A stretch of 64,000 nucleotides of DNA from Hyphomicrobiales bacterium (GTDB taxonomy: Bacteria; Pseudomonadota; Alphaproteobacteria; Rhizobiales; Rhizobiaceae). The notes beneath the pieces are model-generated. The model did not search any database. It saw only the letters and a list, made by a program, of their open reading frames with translations, and was not told the DNA's origin. The stretch lies in the NCBI GenBank assembly GCA_900466945.1, contig UBNV01000001.1, positions 1 through 64,000 of the forward strand, in the 5' to 3' direction. The position numbers were made by a program, and so were the translations under genes. Below are positions 1 to 7,979 of the stretch, one piece after another. The first letter of the stretch is position 1. Each line of letters begins with the position of its first letter.

Positions 1-206
1 ACACCCCGACCCCGCCGCCGGTAATGGAGGGCCATCACCTCGACGCCACCACCGGCGAGGACGATTTTGCCGAAGGCGCCCAGGTCCCGCCGCAGGATCG
101 CAACCCGCAGGATCCCAAGACATGGGGTGCCGTCGGCCGAAACGAAGCCTGCCCCTGTGGCTCGGGCAAGAAGTACAAGCACTGCCACGGCGTGCTCGAG
201 GCGTGA
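1..206 (+). CDS. secA: SecA C-terminal end (partial)
   Basis: This is the 3' end of the preprotein translocase ATPase SecA; the rest lies left of the window. The visible 67 or so residues are the acidic/proline-rich linker followed by the SEC-C zinc motif ([14 protein letters not shown], CxCx8CH ligands), which in SecA binds zinc and contacts SecB and ribosomes. The reading frame is open to the window edge (frame starting at base 3) and closes with TGA at 204-206. A strong terminator follows at 261-295. The SEC-C motif also occurs in small stand-alone proteins, but the preceding linker ending directly in this motif is typical of alphaproteobacterial SecA. Confidence 0.9.
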   Translation, partial: TPTPPPVMEGHHLDATTGEDDFAEGAQVPPQDRNPQDPKTWGAVGRNEACPCGSGKKYKHCHGVLEA

Positions 207-260
207 TCGCCGGGGCTTTGAGGCTTTCTCAATCTTTCGCCCTTAGCCTCTGAACAATGA

Positions 261-295
261 GGGGAACCGCGCCGCCCGGCCCGGTTCCCCTTTTT
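261..295 (+). terminator. Rho-independent terminator after secA
   Basis: A perfect 9-bp stem (GGGGAACCG at 261-269 and CGGTTCCCC at 282-290) with a GC-rich loop is followed by five T (291-295). It ends the secA transcript just before the next gene's ribosome binding site. Confidence 0.9.
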
Positions 296-309
296 CGTTG
301 GAGGACAGG

Positions 310-1515
310 ATGTCGGCTGCGTCAGCGCGGGAACATCATTGGGATTCGCTGCGCGCGTTCCTGATGCTTCTCGGCATCCCCTATCACGCGGCCATGGCCT
401 ACAACGCCCGTGTCGTGTGGGACATACAGTCGCCCGACAAGAGCGAGTTTCTCACCTTCGTCAGTGGCGTCTTCGTCACCTTCCGCATGCCGGCCTTCTT
501 CATCGTCGCCGGCTATTTCGCCGCCATGTTGCTGGAGCGAAAGCCTCCCGTCTCATGGCTCCGCAGCCGCCTGACGCGGCTCGGCATTCCCTTCCTGACA
601 GGCCTGGCGCTGCTCGCCCCCTTGCAGATTGCCCTGATCGACCTCAACGGCGCCGTCACGGGTGCCATGCCGATGGCGACCGCCCTCGACCGGGCCGCAC
701 AGGACGTCACCCATCCCGGCTTCAGCTGGATCATGCATCTCTGGTTCCTGCCAGCGCTGCTGGCCTACAGCACACTGCTTGTCCTCCTGCAGCAACCGCT
801 GCGCCAGCCCCCGCTGGCAGGACTTGTGCAGCGTCTCCACCGCTTCGGCATGATGAGCCCCCGCACGGCAATAGCTGTGCTGACCCTCGTCATCACCGCA
901 TGGGAGGTTTGCGTCCACCTCTCGCACCATGCCATGCTCGCACGCGACGGCACCCTGCCCTATCTCCTCGCCCACAGCATCGATCCCTATCTCCGCTATC
1001 TTCCCTTCTTCTTCATCGGCGTCGTCCTGAGAGCCGCCCCAGACCTCCGAAGCGCTTTCGTCTGGCAAAAGGGTTGGGCACTTCCCACACTCGCAGCGAT
1101 CACGGCCATCTTCGCCGCCCTGCTGCGCGGGCGGAATGCAACAGACCTCGAAATCGCTTACAACGCCGTAGACGGTGCGGCCGCCCTCCTCGTCAGTTTT
1201 GTTGCGATCGGCATCGCCCAGCGCTTCGGGAACCGCCCCGACCCGCGCATCGACCGCATCGTCGACGCGGCCTTCAGCATCTACCTGCTGCATCACCCCA
1301 TCATCTACGCTCTGTCGACCCTCTTCCTTCTGACCAGCTGGCCACCTGTCGGGGAGTTCGCGCTGGTCTGCATTGCAACCTTCCTGCTCTCCTATGCGGC
1401 TCATCGCGCCATCCGCCGTTCTCCGCTGGCACTCTTCCTCTTCAACGGCGTGTCCTTGGCGCGAAAGTCGGCCGACTTGGACAACCCGCAAACCCGCATC
1501 ACCACACTTCGTTAA
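310..1515 (+). CDS. Acyltransferase 3 family membrane protein (OpgC/MdoC-like)
   Basis: A polytopic inner-membrane protein of the acyltransferase-3 family, which transfers acyl groups (for example acetyl or succinyl) to sugars of surface polysaccharides or glucans. The N-terminus HHWDSLRAFLMLLGIPYH has the family's R/H signature in the first membrane segment, and about ten hydrophobic segments fill the remaining 400 residues. The start is taken as ATG at 310, directly behind GGAGGA at 300-305, rather than the in-frame TTG at 298. The closest resemblance I recognise is to OpgC-type glucan-modifying proteins. The substrate cannot be read from sequence. It stands alone, between secA and a GNAT-like gene in the same direction. 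Confidence 0.8.
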   Translation: MSAASAREHHWDSLRAFLMLLGIPYHAAMAYNARVVWDIQSPDKSEFLTFVSGVFVTFRMPAFFIVAGYFAAMLLERKPPVSWLRSRLTRLGIPFLTGLALLAPLQIALIDLNGAVTGAMPMATALDRAAQDVTHPGFSWIMHLWFLPALLAYSTLLVLLQQPLRQPPLAGLVQRLHRFGMMSPRTAIAVLTLVITAWEVCVHLSHHAMLARDGTLPYLLAHSIDPYLRYLPFFFIGVVLRAAPDLRSAFVWQKGWALPTLAAITAIFAALLRGRNATDLEIAYNAVDGAAALLVSFVAIGIAQRFGNRPDPRIDRIVDAAFSIYLLHHPIIYALSTLFLLTSWPPVGEFALVCIATFLLSYAAHRAIRRSPLALFLFNGVSLARKSADLDNPQTRITTLR

Positions 1516-1689
1516 CCCTGATCTGTCATCACTGGAGCCCGTATCCGACCCAGCGAAAAGTATTGCGTCCTTACCGATGACTGTTCTGGAAACAGCGGAA
1601 AAATGGTTGCCCGCAGGCCCACGTCTGGTCCTTACGATGCTGGCCGACGACGTGCATGCCCAGATGCCCCGGCCGGAGGCCGTCCGCCC

Positions 1690-2961
1690 ATGACCGAACG
1701 CATCTACAACGAGAGCATGAACAGCGACGCCAACCGGCTGGTCGGCAGTCTCGCCGGTGGCACTCCCGCGCCTGTGGCGGAAATGGATGTCGCTGTCGGC
1801 CGCCCCGGTCGTCGCCTCAGCGTCTATCCCGGGCAGTCAGGCTACGAGCTTCAGGACGAACTTGAATACCTGACCTATCGCGTCATGGAAGCGAATGTCT
1901 TCTTCGCCCCGCGTTTCCTCGCCCCCGCCATGCCGCGGCTGGAGGAGCGCCAGGTCCGCTTCGCCGTCATCCGCGACGAAGACGAGCGCCGTTCGCGATT
2001 GCGGATGCTTTTCCCCTTTTCGGTCGAGAAGCCTGGCTTCTCGGTCGGCCCGTCGATCATCCGCATCTGGGCCAATCCCTTCGGTCCGCTCGGCACGCCT
2101 CTGGTCGATGCGGAAGGTGCAGCCGAAACGATCGACAATCTGCTCGAAGCGCTGGCCCGACCGGAAGCGCGCCTGCCGGGTCTGCTCGTCATCCCGGATC
2201 TGCGCCTCGAAGGCCGCTTCGCCCAGCTCGCCCGCGCCGTGGCGCTCGCCCGCGACCTGCCGCTGACCGTCACCAACGAATACCAGCGCCCCATGCTGCA
2301 GAGCTACGAGGACGGCCCGAACTATTTGCAGGCCGCCCTCGCCAAGAACCATCTGCGCGAGATGCGCCGGCAGTTCCGGCTGCTCTCCGAACAGGGGGCG
2401 GTGACCTACAATGTCGCCCGCCAGCCGGAAGAAATCCGCTTCCGGATGGAAGAATTCCTGGCCCTGGAAGCAAGCGGCTGGAAGGGGCGCAAGCGCTCCG
2501 CCATGGTCAACGACCGCCTGCGCGCAGCCTTCGCCCGCGAGGCGATCACCAATCTCGCCGAGGCCGATGCCGTGCGCATCCACACGCTCGACCTCGACGG
2601 CCGCGCGATCGCCTCCATGGTGGTCTTCATCATGGCCGGCGAGGCTTATACCTGGAAGACCGCCTTCGACGAGACCTATGCCCGCTTCTCGCCCGGCAAG
2701 CTCTTGATGGCCGACCTCACCGAATGGCATCTCGACGACGCCAACATCGTGCGCACCGACAGCTGTGCCGTGCCGGACCATCCGATCATGAGCCGCTTCT
2801 GGAAGGAACGCGAAGCCATGGGCACGCTGGTGGTCGGCCTGAAGCCCAATGCCGACCGCGACGTCCGCCAGGTCGGTGCACAGCTGCACATGTACCGCAA
2901 CACGCGCAACATCGCCCGCATCCTGCGCGACAAGGTGCTCAACCGCCGCTTCGGCAGCTGA
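1690..2961 (+). CDS. GNAT/FemAB-like acyltransferase, BioF2-like domain
   Basis: A soluble protein of about 423 residues. The C-terminal half matches the double-GNAT fold of FemAB/CelD ('BioF2-like') proteins: a basic helix (KNHLREMRRQFRLL), then EFLALEASGWKGR and a late stretch with TWKTAFDETYARFSPGKLLMAD, typical of acyl-CoA or aminoacyl-tRNA binding transferases in this fold. Such genes in Rhizobiaceae are often tied to envelope or polysaccharide synthesis, but no substrate can be inferred here. The start at ATG 1690 has GGAGG at 1674-1678. An upstream in-frame start at 1603 would add 29 low-complexity residues and lacks a ribosome site. The 174-bp gap before it holds nothing recognisable. 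Confidence 0.7.
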   Translation: MTERIYNESMNSDANRLVGSLAGGTPAPVAEMDVAVGRPGRRLSVYPGQSGYELQDELEYLTYRVMEANVFFAPRFLAPAMPRLEERQVRFAVIRDEDERRSRLRMLFPFSVEKPGFSVGPSIIRIWANPFGPLGTPLVDAEGAAETIDNLLEALARPEARLPGLLVIPDLRLEGRFAQLARAVALARDLPLTVTNEYQRPMLQSYEDGPNYLQAALAKNHLREMRRQFRLLSEQGAVTYNVARQPEEIRFRMEEFLALEASGWKGRKRSAMVNDRLRAAFAREAITNLAEADAVRIHTLDLDGRAIASMVVFIMAGEAYTWKTAFDETYARFSPGKLLMADLTEWHLDDANIVRTDSCAVPDHPIMSRFWKEREAMGTLVVGLKPNADRDVRQVGAQLHMYRNTRNIARILRDKVLNRRFGS

Positions 2962-2997
2962 TCTCCGGCCTGGCAACTCGATAGAAGCCGACCTGCG

Positions 2998-4632
2998 TCA
3001 GCTCGCCTTGGCGATTTCCTGGTCCCGCAGCAGCCTGCGGATCACCTTACCGCTCGTCGTCAGCGGCAGTTCCGCCACGAACTCGATCTCGCGCGGATAT
3101 TCATGCATCGACAGCCTGGTTTTCACCCAGTCGCGAATCTCGGCGGCAAGCGTCGGATTGCCGGCGAAACCATCCTGTAGCACCACGAAGGCCTTGACGA
3201 TCTCGGTGCGGAGCGCATCCGGCTTGCCGATGACCGCCGCAAGCCGCACCGCCGGATGGCCGATCAGGCAATCCTCGATCTCCGCCGGCCCGATCCGATA
3301 ACCGGACGACGTAATCACATCGTCGTCGCGGCCGAAGAACTGCACATAGCCTTCCTCGTCCTGCCGACCGAGATCACCCGTTTTCATCCAGTCGCCGACG
3401 AATTTTTCTACAGTCGCCTTTTCATTGTTCCAGTAGCCGAGGAACATCACCGGGTCCGGCCGCCGGATCGCCACCTGGCCTGTCTCGGCGATCGGCACTT
3501 CGCGGCCCTCGGCATCGATGATCGCGACCTCATGCCCCGGCACCGGCTTGCCGATGAAGCCGCCTTTCGTCACGCCGAGATGCGCGGCCGACGACAGCAC
3601 GAAATTGCATTCCGTCTGGCCGTAGAATTCGTTCGGCACGATGCTAAGCGCCGACTTGACCCATTCATAGGTTTCGCGGCCCAGCGATTCGCCCGCAGAA
3701 CCGATGCTGCGCAGCACGAGGTCATAAGCCTCGCGCGGCTTTTCGACCGCCTTCAGCAACCTGAGCGCCGTCGGCGGAATGAAGGCATTGCGCACCTTCA
3801 TCTCGGCCATGATGCGGAATGCCATATGCGGATCGAACTTTTGCGCCGGCGAGGAGACGACCGGCACGCCAAGCATCAGCGCCGGCAGCAGCGCATTCAG
3901 CAAACCACCCGCCCAGGCCCAGTCGGACGGCGTCCAGACCTTGTCGCCGGGCTGCGGCAAGTAGTCATGCGCCAGCTGAAAACCCGGGATGTGGCCGGCC
4001 AGTACCCGGTGGCCGTGCAGCGCGCCCTTGGGCGGCCCTGTTGTGCCGGACGTATAGATCATCAGCGCCGGCGTATCCGGGCCGCTCTCCGCGATTTCGA
4101 AGACATCCGGCTTGCCGTCGATCACCGCATGGAAGCCGACGACATCGGGACCGGCACCCTCGATCGAAATCACCTTCTGCAACGATGGCAGGCGGGCCCG
4201 CAGCGCCTTCAGTCGCGCGAGGCCAAAACCATTGGTCACGATGACCTTGGAACCTGCATCCCGCAGCCTGTATTCCAGCGCTTCTTCGCCGAAAAGCAGC
4301 GCCAGCGGCAGCGCAATCGCACCCATCTTGTAAATCGCGACATGCGCGATGACCGTTTCGAAGCATTGCGGCAGGAGAAGCGCCACACGATCTCCGGGAA
4401 CGACACCGAGCTCCGTCAATCCATGCGCAAGCGCCGAGGACTGCGCGGCAAGCGCGCCATAGGTCATCGAGAGGTGCTTGCCATCGGGCGAGAAATGTTG
4501 AAGGCAGATACGCTCGGGCGCCTTGGCGGCCCAGTCGTCGGACACCACCCGCCCGATGTTGAAATCGGCGGGGATCTCCCATCGGAAATCGCGGCGAAGT
4601 GCCTCGAAAGTATCGCGCGGCTCAAGCAGCAT
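2998..4632 (-). CDS. AMP-dependent acyl-CoA synthetase (ANL superfamily)
   Basis: Activates a carboxylic acid with ATP to the acyl-adenylate and transfers it to CoA. All ANL core motifs are visible: the P-loop-like A3 motif IYTSGTTGPPKGALHGH (about residue 190), FYGQTECN (A5), WMKTGDLGRQDEEGYVQFFGRDDDVI (A7/A8) and the catalytic lysine region TTSGKVIRR near the C-terminus. Length (544 aa) and the NIGRVVSDDWAAKAPERICL N-terminus fit the medium-chain/propionyl or acetyl-CoA-synthetase-like branch (AcsA family, without the long N-terminal extension of Acs). It is convergent with the GNAT-like gene (36-bp gap) and transcribed alone. The exact chain length is not predictable. Confidence 0.88.
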   Translation of the reverse strand: MLLEPRDTFEALRRDFRWEIPADFNIGRVVSDDWAAKAPERICLQHFSPDGKHLSMTYGALAAQSSALAHGLTELGVVPGDRVALLLPQCFETVIAHVAIYKMGAIALPLALLFGEEALEYRLRDAGSKVIVTNGFGLARLKALRARLPSLQKVISIEGAGPDVVGFHAVIDGKPDVFEIAESGPDTPALMIYTSGTTGPPKGALHGHRVLAGHIPGFQLAHDYLPQPGDKVWTPSDWAWAGGLLNALLPALMLGVPVVSSPAQKFDPHMAFRIMAEMKVRNAFIPPTALRLLKAVEKPREAYDLVLRSIGSAGESLGRETYEWVKSALSIVPNEFYGQTECNFVLSSAAHLGVTKGGFIGKPVPGHEVAIIDAEGREVPIAETGQVAIRRPDPVMFLGYWNNEKATVEKFVGDWMKTGDLGRQDEEGYVQFFGRDDDVITSSGYRIGPAEIEDCLIGHPAVRLAAVIGKPDALRTEIVKAFVVLQDGFAGNPTLAAEIRDWVKTRLSMHEYPREIEFVAELPLTTSGKVIRRLLRDQEIAKAS

Positions 4633-4825
4633 GGCTGAGTATCCGGATCGTCATGGTGTCTCTGCTAACATTCATCTCGCAGATGCACAATAACGGGCTG
4701 ATATCAGCGTAAATCACGCGCAAACCCTGCCGCCTTGCAGGGCAGACCGCAGCGGAATGGACGCCACGCACGGATAGGGATTTGATCGGCAAAGCAAGCA
4801 AGGCGGACCATGCCGCCGCCAAATC

Positions 4826-5317
4826 TCAGCCTTTGTTCTGGGCCGCTTCCGCACGCATCAGCGCAACAAGCGCCTTCAATTCGCCGCCGCGAACCATCTG
4901 GGCAGGTGTGCGGCCACCAAAGGCTTCGAGATGCTGGCTGCGATACCACTTCTCGGCCTTTTCCTTAGAGCCGAGGCGCTTCATCGCGAGCGCCAGCACG
5001 AGTGCCTTGGCATCCGCCGACGAAACCGTTCCCGCCTCGATCGCGGCATCGACGCGGGCGATCTGCGACTGCACCGACTGCTGCTTCAGTTTCTGCCGCA
5101 TGGCGGCCACCTGCGGCGCGACGGGCGCAACGATGTTGACCTTGGCCTTGCCGTCGACGGCAGCGGCCGGGCTCGCAATCACAGGTGCTGCAGCCTTAGC
5201 CTTGCGCTTGCCCTTGGCAGCAACGGGCTGGGCCGGCGCCTTCGGCAACAGCGCCGCATCCACGACAACCTGCTTGACGGGCTGGGGAATGCGGATCTTC
5301 TTGGCTGAGGTTGTCAT
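4826..5317 (-). CDS. Small basic protein with MbcA/ParS-like C-terminal segment
   Basis: About 163 residues from ATG 5317 (GGAAAG upstream); the longer reading from 5407 would add 30 residues overlapping the region near the tRNA gene. The N-terminal half is low complexity (K/A/P/V rich), the middle is a helix, and the C-terminal 40 residues (KWYRSQHLEAFGGRTPAQMV then a helix) resemble the conserved end of MbcA/ParS/Xre antitoxins (PF09722-type, 'GGRTPxxLL'). No toxin gene of the RES type is adjacent, so an antitoxin role is doubtful. It is more likely a chromosomal orphan. I do not recognise the family firmly. Confidence 0.55.
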   Translation of the reverse strand: MTTSAKKIRIPQPVKQVVVDAALLPKAPAQPVAAKGKRKAKAAAPVIASPAAAVDGKAKVNIVAPVAPQVAAMRQKLKQQSVQSQIARVDAAIEAGTVSSADAKALVLALAMKRLGSKEKAEKWYRSQHLEAFGGRTPAQMVRGGELKALVALMRAEAAQNKG

Positions 5318-5554
5318 GCGTCTTGCTTTCCATGGATGTGAAATCGCCCCGACGACAGGCCGGGTCGCCCCACACGACTGCGCATGCGGCTCGGTCTTTC
5401 CTAGCATTCCGGAAGAGACGCTTCAACACGCTAGGCGATCACCTCCGGCAGTCAACAGGCCCGGAGGCGCGCTGGCAAATCCTGACAGAAACGACACCCG
5501 GCACCCCTTGCAAGCCCGCCGCGCCCCATGGTAAGTCGCGCTTGTCCAGACCGT

Positions 5555-5639
5555 GCCCCATTGGCGGAACTGGTAGACGCGCTCGACTCAAAATCGAGTT
5601 CCGAAAGGAGTGCTGGTTCGATTCCGGCATGGGGCACCA
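5555..5639 (+). tRNA. tRNA-Leu (anticodon CAA)
   Basis: An 85-nt leucine tRNA with encoded CCA. The acceptor arms GCCCCAT (5555-5561) and ATGGGGC (5629-5635) pair perfectly; A5636 is the discriminator and CCA is 5637-5639. The anticodon stem CTCGA/TCGAG encloses the loop CTCAAAA, giving anticodon CAA. A long variable arm typical of class II tRNAs and the T-loop TTCGATT are present. Its 3' end is the integration site of the neighbouring island, which restores the tRNA sequence exactly. Confidence 0.97.
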
Positions 5640-5640
5640 T
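5624..5640 (+). repeat. attL: 17-bp direct repeat within tRNA-Leu 3' end
   Basis: CCGGCATGGGGCACCAT here is repeated exactly at 17473-17489. It covers the T-arm 3' strand, acceptor 3' strand and CCA, the usual crossover target of tRNA-directed tyrosine integrases. The integrase gene begins about 90 bp inside the repeat. Confidence 0.92.
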
Positions 5641-5697
5641 CGACCACTGGCATTCGCCAGATAATTCAATTAGTTCAGTGCTCTAGGTCTCTTCCTT

Positions 5698-5726
5698 GGT
5701 ACACATTTCGGTACAAGGAAGGTACA
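5698..5726 (+). repeat. GGTACA triplicate next to attL (putative integrase arm sites)
   Basis: GGTACA occurs at 5698-5703, 5710-5715 and 5721-5726, spaced 12 and 11 bp, about one helical turn. The same hexamer recurs at the other island end (17363 and 17385). The last copy lies between the ribosome site and the integrase start, so binding could also autoregulate the integrase. Confidence 0.6.
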
Positions 5727-5729
5727 ATC

Positions 5730-7169
5730 GTGGGTCTCATGCTCCCTTACACTCAGCAGCTTCCGAGCGGCGCTTGGCGCTACAGGCGACCAGTCCCGCT
5801 TCGTCTCCAAGCCATCATCAAAAAAAATAACTTCGTGAAGGCGCTGGGAAAGAACTATGCCGAAGCTCTCGCCGCTTATCCCAAGACCCACGCGGGATTT
5901 GAACAGGTCCTACGCAAAGCCGAACAAGTGCTGGTCGCCACAACAAATCCTGAAGAATTGCCAATCCTTACCAGGCTAGAGTTCTATTTGGAGGGTATCG
6001 CAAGGGTGCGCCGTATGGGGTTTGATCCGGACGACGCCACAGTAGACCCATCCGATCCGGAGAGTTTGGCGGCGGACCACGCTCGCACTACTGTCGCCGA
6101 CATGATCCTCGATGACTACCCTGTTGATCCCGCAACGGGTGAAGCCACCGGTGTAAGCAAGATGGATGAGTTTGTCGTCCAAGCTCTGAATAGTGGCGCC
6201 CCGGCTCGTCCAGAGCCCACACTAGAGGACGCCAAGAAGCTCTACATCGTGGAACGCGTCACGGGAACTGAAATTGAGATCAAGAAAAAGGTCCAGCGCC
6301 TCGATCGAGTTACAGGCTATATTGAAGCTGCGCTTGGGCGTCCTCCCACCATACCCCGCTTCAGTAGATCGGATGCCAAGCTGGTGCGTGATCATATGCT
6401 CGCGGGAGAACTAAAGCCATCGTCAGTCAAGCGTGACCTGAATGTCGTCAAAGCGATGTTCAACCATATCATCACGGAGATGCAGTTGGCGGGATGCATG
6501 AACCCCTTCGCCAAACTGCCCATTCCGGGTCTAAACGAGGAACCAGAAGACGAATTACGTGATCCTCTACCTGACGAGACACTGCAACACATCCGAAATC
6601 TCATTTTGAGCAGCGCGAACAGCGATCTTCAGTACATCTGGCGTCTGCTTGAAGGCACTGGTTGCCGTTTGGCCGAAGTTACCGGGCTTAGGGTCGAGGA
6701 CATTGTCCTTGAGAAAGAATGCCCCCATCTGGTGGTGACTTGGCATGAGGGTCGCAGGATAAAGACGAATGCCTCCAAGCGCGAGGTGCCTCTGGTTGGA
6801 GACGCTCTGGAGGCAGCAGAGGAAGCACGTTCTGCAGCTGGCGAACGACAGATGCTTTTCAGTAAGTACGGGAAAGAAAGTGGCCCAACTAATGCTTCTG
6901 CTGCACTCATGAAATACGTCCGACGGGTGACCGAGGACCCCGCACATGCGGTACACTCTTTGAGGCACAACATGAAGGATCGACTTATCCTCGCTGAAGC
7001 CTCAGAGTTACAACAGAACCTGATCCTCGGTCACGCACTCGGCGGCGTGGGCAACCGCACCTACGGAAGCGACAGGGCGAAGTTGCGCTCTACGACACTA
7101 GCGATGAAACGGGCCTTTGGTATGGACCTGGGTGAAGTCCAGCCCCAGCCAGCTGAGTACGATGGGTAA
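5730..7169 (+). CDS. Tyrosine recombinase / island integrase
   Basis: Catalyses integration and excision of the island at tRNA-Leu. From GTG 5730 (AAGGAAGG at 5715-5722, 7-nt spacing) it has 479 residues; ATG 5739 is an alternative start. The N-terminus (WRYRRPVPLRLQAII) is the DUF6538-like arm-binding domain of large proteobacterial integrases. A SAM-like core-binding domain follows around residues 160-265, then the catalytic domain with R313 (GTGCRLAEVTGL), lysines near 345-350, H409-x-x-R412 (HSLRH), H435 (GHALGG) and the nucleophile Y445 (NRTYG). All residues are intact, so it should be active. It faces away from attL, and its 3' end nearly abuts a convergent gene at 7175. Confidence 0.95.
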   Translation: MGLMLPYTQQLPSGAWRYRRPVPLRLQAIIKKNNFVKALGKNYAEALAAYPKTHAGFEQVLRKAEQVLVATTNPEELPILTRLEFYLEGIARVRRMGFDPDDATVDPSDPESLAADHARTTVADMILDDYPVDPATGEATGVSKMDEFVVQALNSGAPARPEPTLEDAKKLYIVERVTGTEIEIKKKVQRLDRVTGYIEAALGRPPTIPRFSRSDAKLVRDHMLAGELKPSSVKRDLNVVKAMFNHIITEMQLAGCMNPFAKLPIPGLNEEPEDELRDPLPDETLQHIRNLILSSANSDLQYIWRLLEGTGCRLAEVTGLRVEDIVLEKECPHLVVTWHEGRRIKTNASKREVPLVGDALEAAEEARSAAGERQMLFSKYGKESGPTNASAALMKYVRRVTEDPAHAVHSLRHNMKDRLILAEASELQQNLILGHALGGVGNRTYGSDRAKLRSTTLAMKRAFGMDLGEVQPQPAEYDG

Positions 7170-7174
7170 TCACG

Positions 7175-7897
7175 CTACGCCTCATTCTCCAGGGTTTCGC
7201 AAGATAGAAGCAGTTGCCGCGCATAGCGCTTTCCTGCGCTTCTCACTTTGGCCTCCGTCACACCGAACGATACATAGACCAAGTGAATAACGCTTACTGC
7301 GAAGACATACGGTAGTCGATCAGCGGTCTCTTTAAATGCGAGCGTATGCTCGAGGATGACCAGGGCGCAGAAGAAACTAACGGACATGTTTATTGCCACC
7401 GCTAGCCACTTTAAACCCAGCAGATTGCGGAAGTAGCCATAGGTCATGTTCTCATCAAAGAGGACCCTGAATTTCGAAGTATCCCGAGTGGCCTCGCGTA
7501 ACCAAGCAGCAGCATCATTATAGAACCGTTTCGCCATGGCCGGATCTGATGCTGCTTGCTCCATAGTTGGGTACGGTCGACGAATTTTGGCGCTTAAAAA
7601 GGCAAGGTACCTCAGTTTGGTCTCGTCGTTGAATGTCAGGTCGGAATAGTAGAGAGGATCGAAAGTTGGCCGCCCGTCATTGTCTCGATAGATCCGGCGC
7701 TGAACCCGGAGACCCGCGTCTCGGGAAACATTCGACAAAGCCAACAATATCACCAAAAGTCCGAGCGTGGCCCAAATCTGACTTGCATCGAAGGACTGCA
7801 GATCAAGAATTGCTATGAATAATGCCAAGGCCGGGGCAACAGTTACAAGCGCAGGAGCGACCCTTGCCTTTATTGTGTATAAGTCAAAGTAGTCCAA
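7175..7897 (-). CDS. Four-TM membrane protein (S-4TM-like architecture), unknown function
   Basis: 240 residues starting at TTG 7897 (GGGGCAG just upstream; a stop precedes in frame, and no ATG or GTG is available). Hydrophobic segments at about 12-32, 40-57, 160-182 and 195-212 form two TM hairpins separated by about 100 polar, helical residues with conserved-looking aromatic and charged positions (RRIYRDNDGRP, FDPLYYSDL). This 2TM-cytosolic-2TM layout resembles the S-4TM class of putative pore-forming effectors associated with nucleotide-signalling conflict systems. That is an architectural comparison, not a family assignment. It is divergent from the MBL-fold gene with an 82-bp shared upstream region, which suggests a functional pair. 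AT-rich, horizontally acquired. Confidence 0.75.
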   Translation of the reverse strand: MDYFDLYTIKARVAPALVTVAPALALFIAILDLQSFDASQIWATLGLLVILLALSNVSRDAGLRVQRRIYRDNDGRPTFDPLYYSDLTFNDETKLRYLAFLSAKIRRPYPTMEQAASDPAMAKRFYNDAAAWLREATRDTSKFRVLFDENMTYGYFRNLLGLKWLAVAINMSVSFFCALVILEHTLAFKETADRLPYVFAVSVIHLVYVSFGVTEAKVRSAGKRYARQLLLSCETLENEA

Positions 7898-7979
7898 CTT
7901 TACTGCCCCACCAATAGTTGATTAGTGCGCCGATGGCCGCAATCCTCGGACGAGGTATCATTGGCTGGACGACACGTAA

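Noticed and set aside
553..1491. 312-codon open frame antisense to the acyltransferase gene
   Set aside because: Composition (Q/E/G/R rich, no family features) is that of a high-GC shadow; the opposite strand encodes a clear membrane acyltransferase.
3256..4638. 460-codon frame antisense to the acyl-CoA synthetase
   Set aside because: Arg/His-rich shadow with no motifs; the synthetase motifs on the other strand are unambiguous.
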